A stretch of 35,938 nucleotides of DNA, taken from Hydrogenophaga sp. 2FB (GTDB lineage Bacteria; Pseudomonadota; Gammaproteobacteria; Burkholderiales; Burkholderiaceae_C). The DNA lies in NCBI RefSeq assembly GCF_005503365.1, contig NZ_SCML01000063.1:1-35938 (forward strand), given 5' to 3'. The notes under the pieces were generated by a model. It was not told the DNA's origin. It did not search any database and saw nothing but the letters and a program-made list of their open reading frames with translations. Below, one piece after another: positions 16,038 through 23,304 of this stretch (position 1 is the stretch's first letter; every line of letters starts with the position of its first letter). Made by a program: the position numbers and the translations under genes.

Positions 16038-16833
16038 CCCTTCGCGCGCCGGCTGGGGCCTGAAGGCCGCGACCTGGGCGGGCGTGCTGTTCCTGCACAT
16101 CCCGCTCGCGCTCATCATCCTCTACGCCTTCAGCGCGGAAGACAAAAGTTATGTGTTCCCACCGCCTGGGCTGACCACGCAGTGGTTCGCCGCCGCCTGG
16201 GCGCGCGAGGACGTGTGGGCCGCCATCGGCCTGTCGTTCCGCGTCGCGCTGGTGGCCACCGCGCTGGCGATGGTGCTGGGCACGCTGGCCGCGGCGGGCC
16301 TGGCGCGCACGCGCTTCTTCGGCCGCGATGCGATCTCGCTGCTGCTGATCCTGCCGATCGCGCTGCCCGGCATCCTCACCGGCATCGCGCTGCGCACGGC
16401 GTACCACACGGTGGAGATCCCGTTCAGTTTCTGGACCATCGTGATCGGCCACGCCACCTTCTGCGTGGTGGTGGTCTACAACAACGCGGTGGCGCGGCTG
16501 CGGCGCACCAGCCCCTCGCTGATCGAGGCCTCGATGGACCTCGGCGCCGACAGCTTCCAGACCATCCGCTACGTGATCCTGCCGCAGCTCGGGTCGGCCT
16601 TGCTCGCGGGTGGGCTGCTCGCCTTCGCGCTGAGCTTCGACGAGGTGATCGTCACCACCTTCACCGCGGGCCAGCAGACCACGTTGCCGATCTGGATGCT
16701 GCAGGAACTCATCCGCCCGCGCCAGCGGCCCGTCACCAACGTGGTGGCGGTGGTGATCATCGCGCTCACCTTCATCCCCATCCTGGTGGCGTACTACCTC
16801 ACGCGCGCCGACGAACAACCTGCCGGGCGCTGA
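16027..16833 (+). CDS. ydcV: Polyamine-type ABC transporter permease (YdcV-like)
   Basis: The 268-residue inner-membrane permease is the PotC-type partner. It has hydrophobic segments starting at about residue 12, several central spans (ISLLLILPIALPGILTGIAL) and a C-terminal span (VVAVVIIALTFIPILVAYYL). The EAA loop reads EASMDLGADSFQTIRYVILP. The frame is open 14 codons earlier, but ATG 16,027 gives a typical N-terminus and an 11-bp overlap with ydcU, matching E. coli length (264). Confidence 0.92.
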   Translation: MRSDPSRAGWGLKAATWAGVLFLHIPLALIILYAFSAEDKSYVFPPPGLTTQWFAAAWAREDVWAAIGLSFRVALVATALAMVLGTLAAAGLARTRFFGRDAISLLLILPIALPGILTGIALRTAYHTVEIPFSFWTIVIGHATFCVVVVYNNAVARLRRTSPSLIEASMDLGADSFQTIRYVILPQLGSALLAGGLLAFALSFDEVIVTTFTAGQQTTLPIWMLQELIRPRQRPVTNVVAVVIIALTFIPILVAYYLTRADEQPAGR

Positions 16834-16866
16834 GCCCGCACCCCTTTTCACCGAATGGAGACCACC

Positions 16867-18321
16867 ATGGGAAAGACCCCCGATGTGCAGATCCCGATGT
16901 CGACCGAGCTGTTCATCGACGGCCAGTTCGTGATCGGCGAAGGCGAGGCCGAGCGCGTGCTCAACCCGGCCACGGGCGAGGTGATCGCCAAGGTACCCGA
17001 GGCCTCGTACGAGCAGATCCACAAGGCGGTGCTGGGCGCCAGCCGCGCGTTCGACAGCTGGAGCGACACCACGCCGATGGAGCGCTCGCGCCTGCTGCTC
17101 AAGGTGGCCGACGCGATCGAGCAGCGCGCCGCGCAGTTCGCGCGCCTGGAGTCGCTCAACTGCGGCAAGCCGTACCTGCGCGCGCTGGAAGACGAGATCC
17201 CGGCGATCGTCGACTGCTTCCGTTTCTTCGCGGGCGCGGCGCGCTGCATGAGCGGTTCGGTCGCGGGCGAATACCTGCCGGGCCATACCAGCATGATCCG
17301 TCGCGACCCGGTGGGCGTGGTCGGCTCGATTGCGCCGTGGAACTACCCGCTGATGATGGCGGCGTGGAAATGCGCGCCCGCGATCGCGGCGGGCAACACC
17401 GTGGTGCTCAAGCCCAGTGAGCAGACGCCGCTGACCACGCTGATGCTCGCGCGCGTGATCGCCGAGATCCTGCCCAAGGGCGTGTTCAACGTCATCTGCG
17501 GCCGTGGCCCTAGCGTGGGCCAGCCGCTGGTGGAGCACCCGCTGGTGCGCATGGTCTCGCTCACCGGCGACGTGTCCACCGGCCGCAAGATCCTGCAGGC
17601 CGCCACCGGCACGCTCAAGCGCACGCACCTCGAGCTGGGCGGCAAGGCACCGGTGATCGTGTTCGACGACGCCGACATCGACGCGGTGGTGGAGGGCATC
17701 CGCACCTTCGGCTACTACAACGCGGGGCAGGACTGCACCGCGGCCTGCCGCCTCTATGCGGGTGCCAAGGTGTACGACCGCCTGGTGGGCGACCTGAGCA
17801 GCGCGGTCAAGACCATCCAGATGGGCACGCAGGACGAGCCTGGCGTGGAACTCGGCCCGCTGATCACCGACCGGCAGCGCGACCGCGTGGCCAGCTTCGT
17901 GGAGCGCGCGCAAATGGTGGGCCACATGGAAGTGACGGCGGGCGGCAAGATGCGCGCGGGCAGTGGGTTCTTCTACGAACCCACGGTGATCGCCGGTGCG
18001 CGGCAGGACGACGAGATCGTGCGCCGCGAGGTGTTCGGCCCCGTGGTGTCGGTCACGCGCTTCACCGACCCTGACGAGGCCGTGACCTGGGCCAACGATT
18101 CGGACTACGGCCTGGCCTCGTCGGTGTGGACGCAGGACGTGTCGCGCGCGCTGCGTGTGGCGCGCAAGCTGCAGTACGGCTGCACCTGGATCAACACCCA
18201 CTTCATGCTCGCCAACGAAATGCCGCACGGTGGCATGAAGGCCAGCGGCTATGGGAAAGACATGTCGATGTACGCGCTGGAGGACTACACGGTAGCCCGC
18301 CACATCATGGCCAAACTGTGA
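16867..18321 (+). CDS. patD: Gamma-aminobutyraldehyde dehydrogenase
   Basis: The 484-residue NAD-dependent enzyme oxidises 4-aminobutanal, made from putrescine by transamination or oxidation, to 4-aminobutanoate (GABA). The catalytic Cys is about C290 in NAGQDCTAACR and the general base about E256 in LELGGKAP. The cofactor region SIAPWNYPLMMAAWK and LTGDVSTGRK is typical. Identity to E. coli YdcW/PatD is obvious across the length (EIPAIVD.FRFFAGAARC, GHTSMIRRDP, YGCTWINTHFML). ATG 16,867 is preferred over the in-frame ATG 16,855 because GGAG sits 7-8 nt before it. The gene closes the operon, linking uptake to catabolism. The upstream transaminase (patA/spuC) is not in the window. Confidence 0.94.
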   Translation: MGKTPDVQIPMSTELFIDGQFVIGEGEAERVLNPATGEVIAKVPEASYEQIHKAVLGASRAFDSWSDTTPMERSRLLLKVADAIEQRAAQFARLESLNCGKPYLRALEDEIPAIVDCFRFFAGAARCMSGSVAGEYLPGHTSMIRRDPVGVVGSIAPWNYPLMMAAWKCAPAIAAGNTVVLKPSEQTPLTTLMLARVIAEILPKGVFNVICGRGPSVGQPLVEHPLVRMVSLTGDVSTGRKILQAATGTLKRTHLELGGKAPVIVFDDADIDAVVEGIRTFGYYNAGQDCTAACRLYAGAKVYDRLVGDLSSAVKTIQMGTQDEPGVELGPLITDRQRDRVASFVERAQMVGHMEVTAGGKMRAGSGFFYEPTVIAGARQDDEIVRREVFGPVVSVTRFTDPDEAVTWANDSDYGLASSVWTQDVSRALRVARKLQYGCTWINTHFMLANEMPHGGMKASGYGKDMSMYALEDYTVARHIMAKL

Positions 18322-18330
18322 AGTGGCGTA

Positions 18331-18357
18331 AAAAAACCCGGCACTGCCGGGTTTTTT
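18331..18357. terminator. Strong bidirectional intrinsic terminator
   Basis: CCCGGC-ACT-GCCGGG is flanked by A6 on the left and T6 on the right, so it works as an intrinsic terminator on both strands. It ends the polyamine operon (+) and the OmpA-like gene (-), which converge here with 52 bp between stops. Confidence 0.93.
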
Positions 18358-18373
18358 GTGAAGCGTGCGCCGA

Positions 18374-19051
18374 TCAGCGCGCTGCTGCGGGCTCGGCCAC
18401 GTAGATTTCCACGCGGCGGTTGGCGGCGCGGCCCTGGGCGGTGCCGTTGTCGGCGACCGGCTGGCTCGAGCCGCGGCCATCGGTGGCGATGCGGGTGGCC
18501 GCGACGCCGCGGGACACCAGGTAGTCGCGCGTGGCATTGGCGCGGTCGAACGACAGCGGGTTGTTCACCGCGTCACTGCCGGTGCTGTCGGTGTGGCCGA
18601 CGATGGCGACAGCGGTCACCGGGTTGGCGTTGAGGGTGCCGGCGAACTGGCCCAGCACGCGCTGCAGCGTGGGGCTCACCGTGGAGCGGCCGGTGGCGAA
18701 GCCGGCGTCGGCGGGCACGTCGAGCTTCAGCCGGTTGTCCGTGGTCTGGCTCACGCCGATGCCGGTGCCGGCCGTGGCGGCTTCCATCTGCTTCTTCTGT
18801 TCCTGCATCTTGTTGGACCAGACGTAGCCGCCCACCGCACCCGCGCCCGCACCCAGCACCGCGCCGGTGGCCGCGCCCTTGGAGCCGCCCGTGGCCGCGC
18901 CGAGCAGCGCGCCCGCGACGGCGCCGATGCCGGCGCCCTTGGCGGTGCCGCTTTGCGTTTCAGTCATGTTGGCGCAGCCGGCAAGGGCGAGCGCGGCGGT
19001 CAGGGTCGTGATGGTCAGGCCGCGGGTCAGTTGGGTCTTGATTTGCGTCAT
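18374..19051 (-). CDS. OmpA-family lipoprotein with glycine zipper (YiaD-like)
   Basis: The 225-residue product is an outer-membrane lipoprotein that probably binds peptidoglycan. The lipobox LAGC places the lipidated cysteine at C26. A glycine-zipper region follows at about 38-78 (repeated GAGIGAVAGALLGAATGG-type heptads). An OmpA C-terminal domain occupies about 110-222, with HTDSTGSD, LSFDRANATRDYL and the peptidoglycan-contacting NRRVEI near the end. The layout equals E. coli YiaD. The frame is open further upstream, but ATG 19,051 gives the lipoprotein signal and has a GGAG Shine-Dalgarno 8 nt before it. It converges on patD at a shared terminator. Confidence 0.9.
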   Translation of the reverse strand: MTQIKTQLTRGLTITTLTAALALAGCANMTETQSGTAKGAGIGAVAGALLGAATGGSKGAATGAVLGAGAGAVGGYVWSNKMQEQKKQMEAATAGTGIGVSQTTDNRLKLDVPADAGFATGRSTVSPTLQRVLGQFAGTLNANPVTAVAIVGHTDSTGSDAVNNPLSFDRANATRDYLVSRGVAATRIATDGRGSSQPVADNGTAQGRAANRRVEIYVAEPAAAR

Positions 19052-19211
19052 GTGTTTTCTCCACTGCGTTATTGATGAGGTTGACGAAGGGTGCGGGATA
19101 ACAGCTTGAACGAGAACGCGGGTCTTCCCGAAGGGCCCGCACAGGCTCACGCTGGTGCACTCTAAACTTATACCCTGCCCCATGGGCACGACAACTTCCC
19201 GCACTCCTATT

Positions 19212-19217
19212 TACAAA
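19212..19217 (+). promoter_or_regulatory. -10 box for a probable leaderless tas-like mRNA
   Basis: TACAAA ends exactly 7 nt before ATG 19,225 and there is no Shine-Dalgarno. The -35 is not convincing. A second A+T-rich box (TATACC, near 19,170) is an alternative that would give a normal leader. Confidence 0.35.
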
Positions 19218-19224
19218 TACTTGC

Positions 19225-20268
19225 ATGACACCAGTTTCATTGGGCGCGAGCGCGCTGAAGGTAACGCCCATCTGCCTGGGCACGATGACGTTTGGCGAAC
19301 AGGTGAACGAAGCCACCGCGCACCACATCCTGGACCGCGCGGTGGAGCGCGGCATCAATTTCCTCGACGCGGCCGAGATGTATTCGGTACCCGCGCGCGC
19401 CGAAACCTGCGGCTCGACCGAAACCATCATCGGCAACTGGTTCGCGAAACGCCCCGGCGCACGCGAGAAGCTCGTGGTGGCCACCAAGGTCGCCGGCCCG
19501 GCGCGCGGCATGCCGTGGCTGCGCCCTGACGTGTCCAGGGCCGGCATCATCGAAGCGTGTGAAGGCAGCCTGCGCCGCCTGCAGACCGACGTGATCGACC
19601 TGTACCAGATCCACTGGCCCGCGCGCAACCTGCCCGCCTTTGGCGCGCTGTACTTCGACCCCGCCAAGGACAAGCCCGTGCCCTCGGTGCTGGAGCAACT
19701 CGAAGCGATGGCCGACCTGGTGAAGGCCGGCAAGATCAAGGCGGTGGGCCTGTCCAACGAATCGCCCTATGGCGTGCACGAGTTCGTGCGCCTGGCCGAG
19801 CAACACGGCCTGCCGACCGTGGCCACGGTGCAGAACCCGTACTGCCTGATCAACCGCAGCTATGAAAACGGCCTGGACGAAACCTGCCACCGCCTGAGTG
19901 TGTCGCTGCTGGCGTATTCGCCGCTGGGCTTTGGCCTGTTGAGCGGCAAGTACGACGAAACCGGTCTGGTCGGCAACGCGGGCCGCATGGCGATTTACGA
20001 CTCGATGCGCAAGCAGCGCTGGGGCCGCCCCGAAGCGCTGGAGACCGCACGGCGCTACAACGCGCTGGCGCGCGAGCATGGCCTCACGCCGACGCAACTC
20101 GCGCTGGCCTTCTGCTACACCAACTGGCGCGTGGCCAGCACCATCATCGGCGTGACCACGGTGGCCCAGCTCGACGAATGCCTGGATGCGTGGGGCACGA
20201 CGCCGTCCAAGGACTTGCTCGCGGCAGTCGACGCCATCCGCTGGACGTCGCGCGACCCCGCGCAATGA
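19225..20268 (+). CDS. Aldo/keto reductase, Tas-like
   Basis: The 347-residue NADPH-dependent oxidoreductase has the aldo-keto reductase barrel. The catalytic tetrad is visible as D48, Y53, K88 and H130 (DAAEMY, VATK, QIHW). It is nearest to E. coli Tas: GTMTFGEQ..E, INFLDAAEMYPVP-type segment, GNWFAKR, VQNPYCLINRSYE. E. coli Tas can complement a tyrosine auxotroph, but its physiological substrate is not settled. The gene stands alone, divergent from the OmpA-like gene, and is followed by a palindromic repeat and then ybaK. Confidence 0.88.
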   Translation: MTPVSLGASALKVTPICLGTMTFGEQVNEATAHHILDRAVERGINFLDAAEMYSVPARAETCGSTETIIGNWFAKRPGAREKLVVATKVAGPARGMPWLRPDVSRAGIIEACEGSLRRLQTDVIDLYQIHWPARNLPAFGALYFDPAKDKPVPSVLEQLEAMADLVKAGKIKAVGLSNESPYGVHEFVRLAEQHGLPTVATVQNPYCLINRSYENGLDETCHRLSVSLLAYSPLGFGLLSGKYDETGLVGNAGRMAIYDSMRKQRWGRPEALETARRYNALAREHGLTPTQLALAFCYTNWRVASTIIGVTTVAQLDECLDAWGTTPSKDLLAAVDAIRWTSRDPAQ

Positions 20269-20273
20269 GCGGG

Positions 20274-20355
20274 AGCACCCCCGCCGCGCTTCGCGCGACC
20301 CCCTCAAGGGGGCGATGCCTGCGGCCTGGCAAAGCCAGTTCCGCGGCATCTCTGG
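20274..20355 (-). repeat. Palindromic dispersed element, copy A
   Basis: On the minus strand this 82-bp copy reads from CCAGAGATGCCGCGGAAC to GGCGGGGGTGCT. It contains three small palindromes: TGGC-TTT-GCCA, CCCCCTTGAGGGGG and GCGCGAAGCGC. Copies B and C at 21,948 and 22,685 share the same order of blocks. It lies between tas-like and ybaK, which are codirectional. Confidence 0.85.
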
Positions 20356-20394
20356 AAAAGGGCGCAGCAGGTTGGCGTTGATGGACTTTTTTGT

Positions 20395-20886
20395 ATGGCC
20401 AAGAAGACCCACGTGAGTGAGACGCCCGCCACCGCCTGGCTCAAGGCGCATGGCGTGGCGTTCACCGAGCATCCTTACGAGTACCTGGAGCACGGCGGCG
20501 CGCAGCACAGCGCGCAGGTGCTCGGCTTCGATCCGTTCGCGGTGGTCAAGACCTTGATCATGCAGGACGAGGCCGCCAAGCCGCTGGCGGTGCTGATGCA
20601 TGGCAACCGCACGGTGTCGACCAAGAACCTGGCGCGGCAGATCGGCGCGAAGTCGGTCGAGCCTTGCAAGCCCGAGGTGGCGAACCGGCACAGCGGTTTT
20701 CTGGTCGGTGGAACCTCGCCCTTCGGCCTCAAGCGCGCCATGCCGGTGTGGGTGGAAGCGTCGGTGCTGGCGCTGCCGAAGATCTGGATCAACGGCGGGC
20801 GGCGCGGTTTTCTCGTCGGCATCGATCCGGCGGTGTTGTCCGGTCCCTTGGGCGCCAGGCCGGTGAACTGCGCGCTGGCAGAATAG
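20395..20886 (+). CDS. ybaK: Cys-tRNA(Pro)/aminoacyl-tRNA deacylase, YbaK family
   Basis: The 163-residue product belongs to the YbaK/ProX editing domain family, which hydrolyses mischarged Cys-tRNA(Pro). Visible hallmarks are VVKTLIMQDE with the conserved lysine, KNLARQIGAKSVEPCKPE, and the loop GFLVGGTSPFGLK. The length fits a stand-alone YbaK (about 160). No obvious Shine-Dalgarno precedes ATG 20,395. The gene follows a palindromic repeat and lies 68 bp upstream of plsY. Confidence 0.9.
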   Translation: MAKKTHVSETPATAWLKAHGVAFTEHPYEYLEHGGAQHSAQVLGFDPFAVVKTLIMQDEAAKPLAVLMHGNRTVSTKNLARQIGAKSVEPCKPEVANRHSGFLVGGTSPFGLKRAMPVWVEASVLALPKIWINGGRRGFLVGIDPAVLSGPLGARPVNCALAE

Positions 20887-20954
20887 CCAGCCCAACACCC
20901 GCGCCAATACCGTGCACAGACGCGGCGATTCGAAGCGCTCGAGGAGACCCTTGC

Positions 20955-21578
20955 ATGACCTATTCCCTGCTGGCCACGGTGGCCGCCTACCTGATTGGCT
21001 CGTTGTCGTTCGCGGTTCTCGTGAGCCGGCTCATGGGCCTGAACGACCCGCGCACCTATGGCAGCAAGAACCCTGGCGCCACCAACGTGCTGCGCTCGGG
21101 CAACAAGGCGGCGGCACTCATCACGCTGCTGCTCGATGCCCTCAAGGGCTGGCTGCCGGTGGTGGCGGTGAAATGGTGGGGAGAGGCCTATGGCCTGGGT
21201 GACGGCACGGTGGCGCTGGTCGGTCTGGCGGCCTTCCTGGGCCACCTCTACCCGGTGTTCTTCCGTTTCCAGGGCGGCAAAGGTGTGGCCACGGCGGCCG
21301 GTGTGATCGTCGGGTTCAACCCCTGGCTGGGGCTGGCGGCCTTGGCCACGTGGGTGATCATCGCGGTGTTCTTCCGCTACTCGTCGCTGGCGTCCATCGT
21401 CACCGCGGTGTTCGCGCCGGCGTACTTTCTGCTCGGCAACCGCGTGGCCTGGAACGCCCCGGGTGTGATGGTGCTGGCGCTGGCCGTGATGGCCGTGCTG
21501 CTGGTGTGGCGCCATGCGGAAAACATCAACCGCCTGATCGCCGGCAAGGAAAGCAAACTGGGAGCGAAGAAGACATGA
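20955..21578 (+). CDS. plsY: Glycerol-3-phosphate acyltransferase PlsY
   Basis: The 207-residue inner-membrane enzyme transfers an acyl group from acyl-phosphate to sn-glycerol-3-phosphate, the first step of phospholipid synthesis. The three family motifs are present: GSLSFAVLVSR near the start, YGSKNPGATNVLR, and GHLYPVFFRFQGGKGVAT. Five membrane segments are predicted. ATG 20,955 has a GAGGAGA Shine-Dalgarno and gives the normal N-terminus. Its stop overlaps the next gene (ATGA). Confidence 0.95.
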   Translation: MTYSLLATVAAYLIGSLSFAVLVSRLMGLNDPRTYGSKNPGATNVLRSGNKAAALITLLLDALKGWLPVVAVKWWGEAYGLGDGTVALVGLAAFLGHLYPVFFRFQGGKGVATAAGVIVGFNPWLGLAALATWVIIAVFFRYSSLASIVTAVFAPAYFLLGNRVAWNAPGVMVLALAVMAVLLVWRHAENINRLIAGKESKLGAKKT

Positions 21579-21946
21579 GCGATTCACACATCACCCGCAT
21601 CGGCGTGGCCACACGCTACAGCGAAGCCGCCGTGTTCAATGGCGTGGTCTATCTCGCCGGCATGGTGCCCGAGCGCGGCGACACCGACATCACGGGCCAG
21701 ACGCAGGACGTGCTGGAGCAGGTGCACCAGCGCCTGCAGGAAGCGGGAAGCGACAAGTCGCGCATCCTGCGCACGCAGATTTTTCTGGCGGACATCGCCG
21801 ACATCGGCGCGATGAACGCGGTGTGGGACGCCTGGGTGGTGCCGGGCACCGCGCCACCGCGTGCCACCGTGCAGGCGGCCTTGGCCGATCCAGCCTGGCG
21901 CATCGAGATCGTGGTGACCGCCGCCGTGGCCGGCGAGAGGGTTTGA
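21575..21946 (+). CDS. RidA/YjgF/UK114-family protein
   Basis: The 123-residue product belongs to the RidA superfamily of small trimeric deaminases acting on enamine/imine intermediates. R96 in PPRATVQAAL and E111 in WRIEIV correspond to the active-site Arg and Glu of E. coli RidA, so imine deaminase activity is possible. The sequence fits a divergent RidA subgroup (YAMGMVPE-like LAGMVPERG) rather than RidA itself. It overlaps plsY by 4 bp. Confidence 0.88.
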   Translation: MSDSHITRIGVATRYSEAAVFNGVVYLAGMVPERGDTDITGQTQDVLEQVHQRLQEAGSDKSRILRTQIFLADIADIGAMNAVWDAWVVPGTAPPRATVQAALADPAWRIEIVVTAAVAGERV

Positions 21947-21947
21947 T

Positions 21948-22030
21948 CCAGAAACACCGAGGAACCGACTTTGTCGGGCCTCAGGTGTTGCCCCCTTGAG
22001 GGGGTGGCGTGAAGCGCCGCGGGGGTGCTT
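21948..22030 (+). repeat. Palindromic dispersed element, copy B
   Basis: This 83-bp copy runs from CCAGAAACACCGAGGAACCG to GCGGGGGTGCTT. It contains CCCCCTTGAGGGGG and GGCGTGAAGCGCC. The first palindrome is degenerate. It fills almost the entire gap between the ridA-like stop (21,946) and the convergent protease stop (22,034), where it could serve as a terminator. Confidence 0.85.
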
Positions 22031-22033
22031 TTC

Positions 22034-22774
22034 CTAGTACCGCCGGTCCAGCGTCAACTGGTCGTTGTTGCGCTGCATTTGAAAGCGTGTGAGGAAGCTG
22101 TTGCCCAGCAGCACATAGGTCATGGATTGCGGCAGCACGATGGCGGCCACACCATGCACCTGCGCGCTGCCGATGCGCACGGAGTCCAGCTGCACCTGGT
22201 GCCCCAGCACCTGGCCATTGGCGGTGCTCACGGAGACCTTGCGGCCCTTGGTGTAGTCGAGGTTGATGCGCCTGGCGTCGGACTCGCTGAGGATGACGGC
22301 AGTCGCGCCCGTGTCGACCATGAACTGCACCGCGCGTCCATTGATCTGGCCCGCCGGCAAAAAGTGGCCGCGCGAATCGGCGGTGAGCACGATGCGTTGC
22401 GCGCCCGACCCTTCGGCGCCGGCGGGTCGGCCCACGCTCACCGGCGCATCGCCCACGCGCAGCGTCTGGCGTTGGCCATTGATGTCGAACACGGCCGCAT
22501 CGCCCTGCGTGCTCAGCAGCTTCACGCCTTGGTGCGCTTGTCCGGGTGCCAGGAAGCGCGGCGAGGCGCCATCGATGTTCACCAGCGCCTTGCCTCCTGC
22601 CACGCCCGAGAGCGCGACTTGTTGGGCCAAGGCAGATGGCGCCACACCCCACAGAGCCACAGCAACGAGCGAGGCTACGCCCATCCAGAGGTGCCGCGGA
22701 ACCGGCTTTGCCGGGCCGCGGGCACCGCCCCCCAGGCGGGGGGTGACGCCGCAGGCGGCGCGGGGGGTGTTCAT
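22034..22774 (-). CDS. Retropepsin-like aspartic protease, secreted or membrane-anchored
   Basis: The 246-residue product carries a clan AA aspartic protease domain (TIGR02281-type) from about residue 125. The single catalytic motif is DTGA at 154-157 (FMVDTGATAVILS), with the later hydrophobic-hydrophobic-Gly element LLGNSFL. Such proteins probably act as dimers. A hydrophobic segment (about 31-50, VASLVAVALWGVAPSALA) is a signal peptide or anchor. The 30 residues before it are encoded entirely by palindromic element copy C. ATG 22,774 directly follows the yajQ stop. The only other in-frame ATG, 22,684, lies just past the repeat edge but would give a signal peptide with no positive charge. 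The true start is therefore uncertain. Confidence 0.82.
   Translation of the reverse strand: MNTPRAACGVTPRLGGGARGPAKPVPRHLWMGVASLVAVALWGVAPSALAQQVALSGVAGGKALVNIDGASPRFLAPGQAHQGVKLLSTQGDAAVFDINGQRQTLRVGDAPVSVGRPAGAEGSGAQRIVLTADSRGHFLPAGQINGRAVQFMVDTGATAVILSESDARRINLDYTKGRKVSVSTANGQVLGHQVQLDSVRIGSAQVHGVAAIVLPQSMTYVLLGNSFLTRFQMQRNNDQLTLDRRY
22685..22771 (+). repeat. Palindromic dispersed element, copy C, inside a protein-coding start
   Basis: This 87-bp copy runs from CCAGAGGTGCCGCGGAACCG to GCGGGGGGTGTT. It has CCGGC-TTT-GCCGG, CCCCCC-AGGC-GGGGGG and CGCC-GCA-GGCG palindromes. It spans almost exactly the region between the yajQ stop and the protease ATG at 22,684, and it contributes the N-terminal 29-30 codons if the protease starts at 22,774. 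Confidence 0.85.
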
Positions 22775-23266
22775 TCAGTCTCTGAAGTTGTTGAACGACA
22801 GCGGCAGGTCCTTCAACTCGCTGCGGATCAGCGCCATGGCCGCCTGCAGATCGTCGCGCTTGGTGCCGGTCACGCGCACCGCATCGCCTTGAATGGCGCC
22901 TTGCACCTTCAGTTTGCTGCCCTTGATGACCTGCTGGATCTTCTTGCCGTCTTCGGTGCTGATGCCGTTGCGCACCTTGACGACCTGCTTGACCTTGTCG
23001 CCGCCGGCTTTCTCCACTTTGCCGACGTCGAGAAAGCGCGCGTCCACGCCGCGTTTGGTGAGCTTGCCGCGCAGCACGTCGTCGATCTGCTGGAGCTGGA
23101 AGTCGGCGTCGCCGTGCAGGATGATTTCCTTTTCCTTCTCCTTGAGCTCGATCGCGGCACTGGTGCCTTTGAAATCGAAGCGCGTGCCGATCTCGCGCGT
23201 GACCTGGTCGACCGCGTTTTTCACTTCGACGAAATCGGCTTCGAGTACGGTGTCAAAAGAAGGCAT
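22775..23266 (-). CDS. yajQ: YajQ-family nucleotide-binding protein
   Basis: The 163-residue product matches the YajQ family: MPSFDTV at the start, ELKEKEKEIILHGDADFQLQQ, KVRNGISTEDGKKI, and LSFNNFRD at the end. In Xanthomonas and Pseudomonas, YajQ homologues bind cyclic di-GMP and influence gene expression. E. coli YajQ binds tRNA/nucleotides and its role is unclear. The frame opens earlier, but ATG 23,266 gives the conserved N-terminus and has an AGGA element about 11 nt upstream. It diverges from murB with 38 bp between starts. Confidence 0.93.
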   Translation of the reverse strand: MPSFDTVLEADFVEVKNAVDQVTREIGTRFDFKGTSAAIELKEKEKEIILHGDADFQLQQIDDVLRGKLTKRGVDARFLDVGKVEKAGGDKVKQVVKVRNGISTEDGKKIQQVIKGSKLKVQGAIQGDAVRVTGTKRDDLQAAMALIRSELKDLPLSFNNFRD

Positions 23267-23292
23267 GGCTGAAGAATCCTGGGGGTGGGTGA

Positions 23293-23298
23293 GACAAT
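23293..23298 (+). promoter_or_regulatory. -10-like box for a probable leaderless murB mRNA
   Basis: GACAAT ends 6 nt before ATG 23,305 and no Shine-Dalgarno precedes the ATG. The same hexamer at nearly the same distance precedes folC and yffB. Confidence 0.4.
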
Positions 23299-23304
23299 CC
23301 AAGA

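Noticed and set aside
15898..18537. 879-codon minus-strand open frame opposite ydcV and patD
   Set aside because: It is the shadow of two well-identified genes, rich in R, H and A, and crosses their boundary with no recognisable domain.
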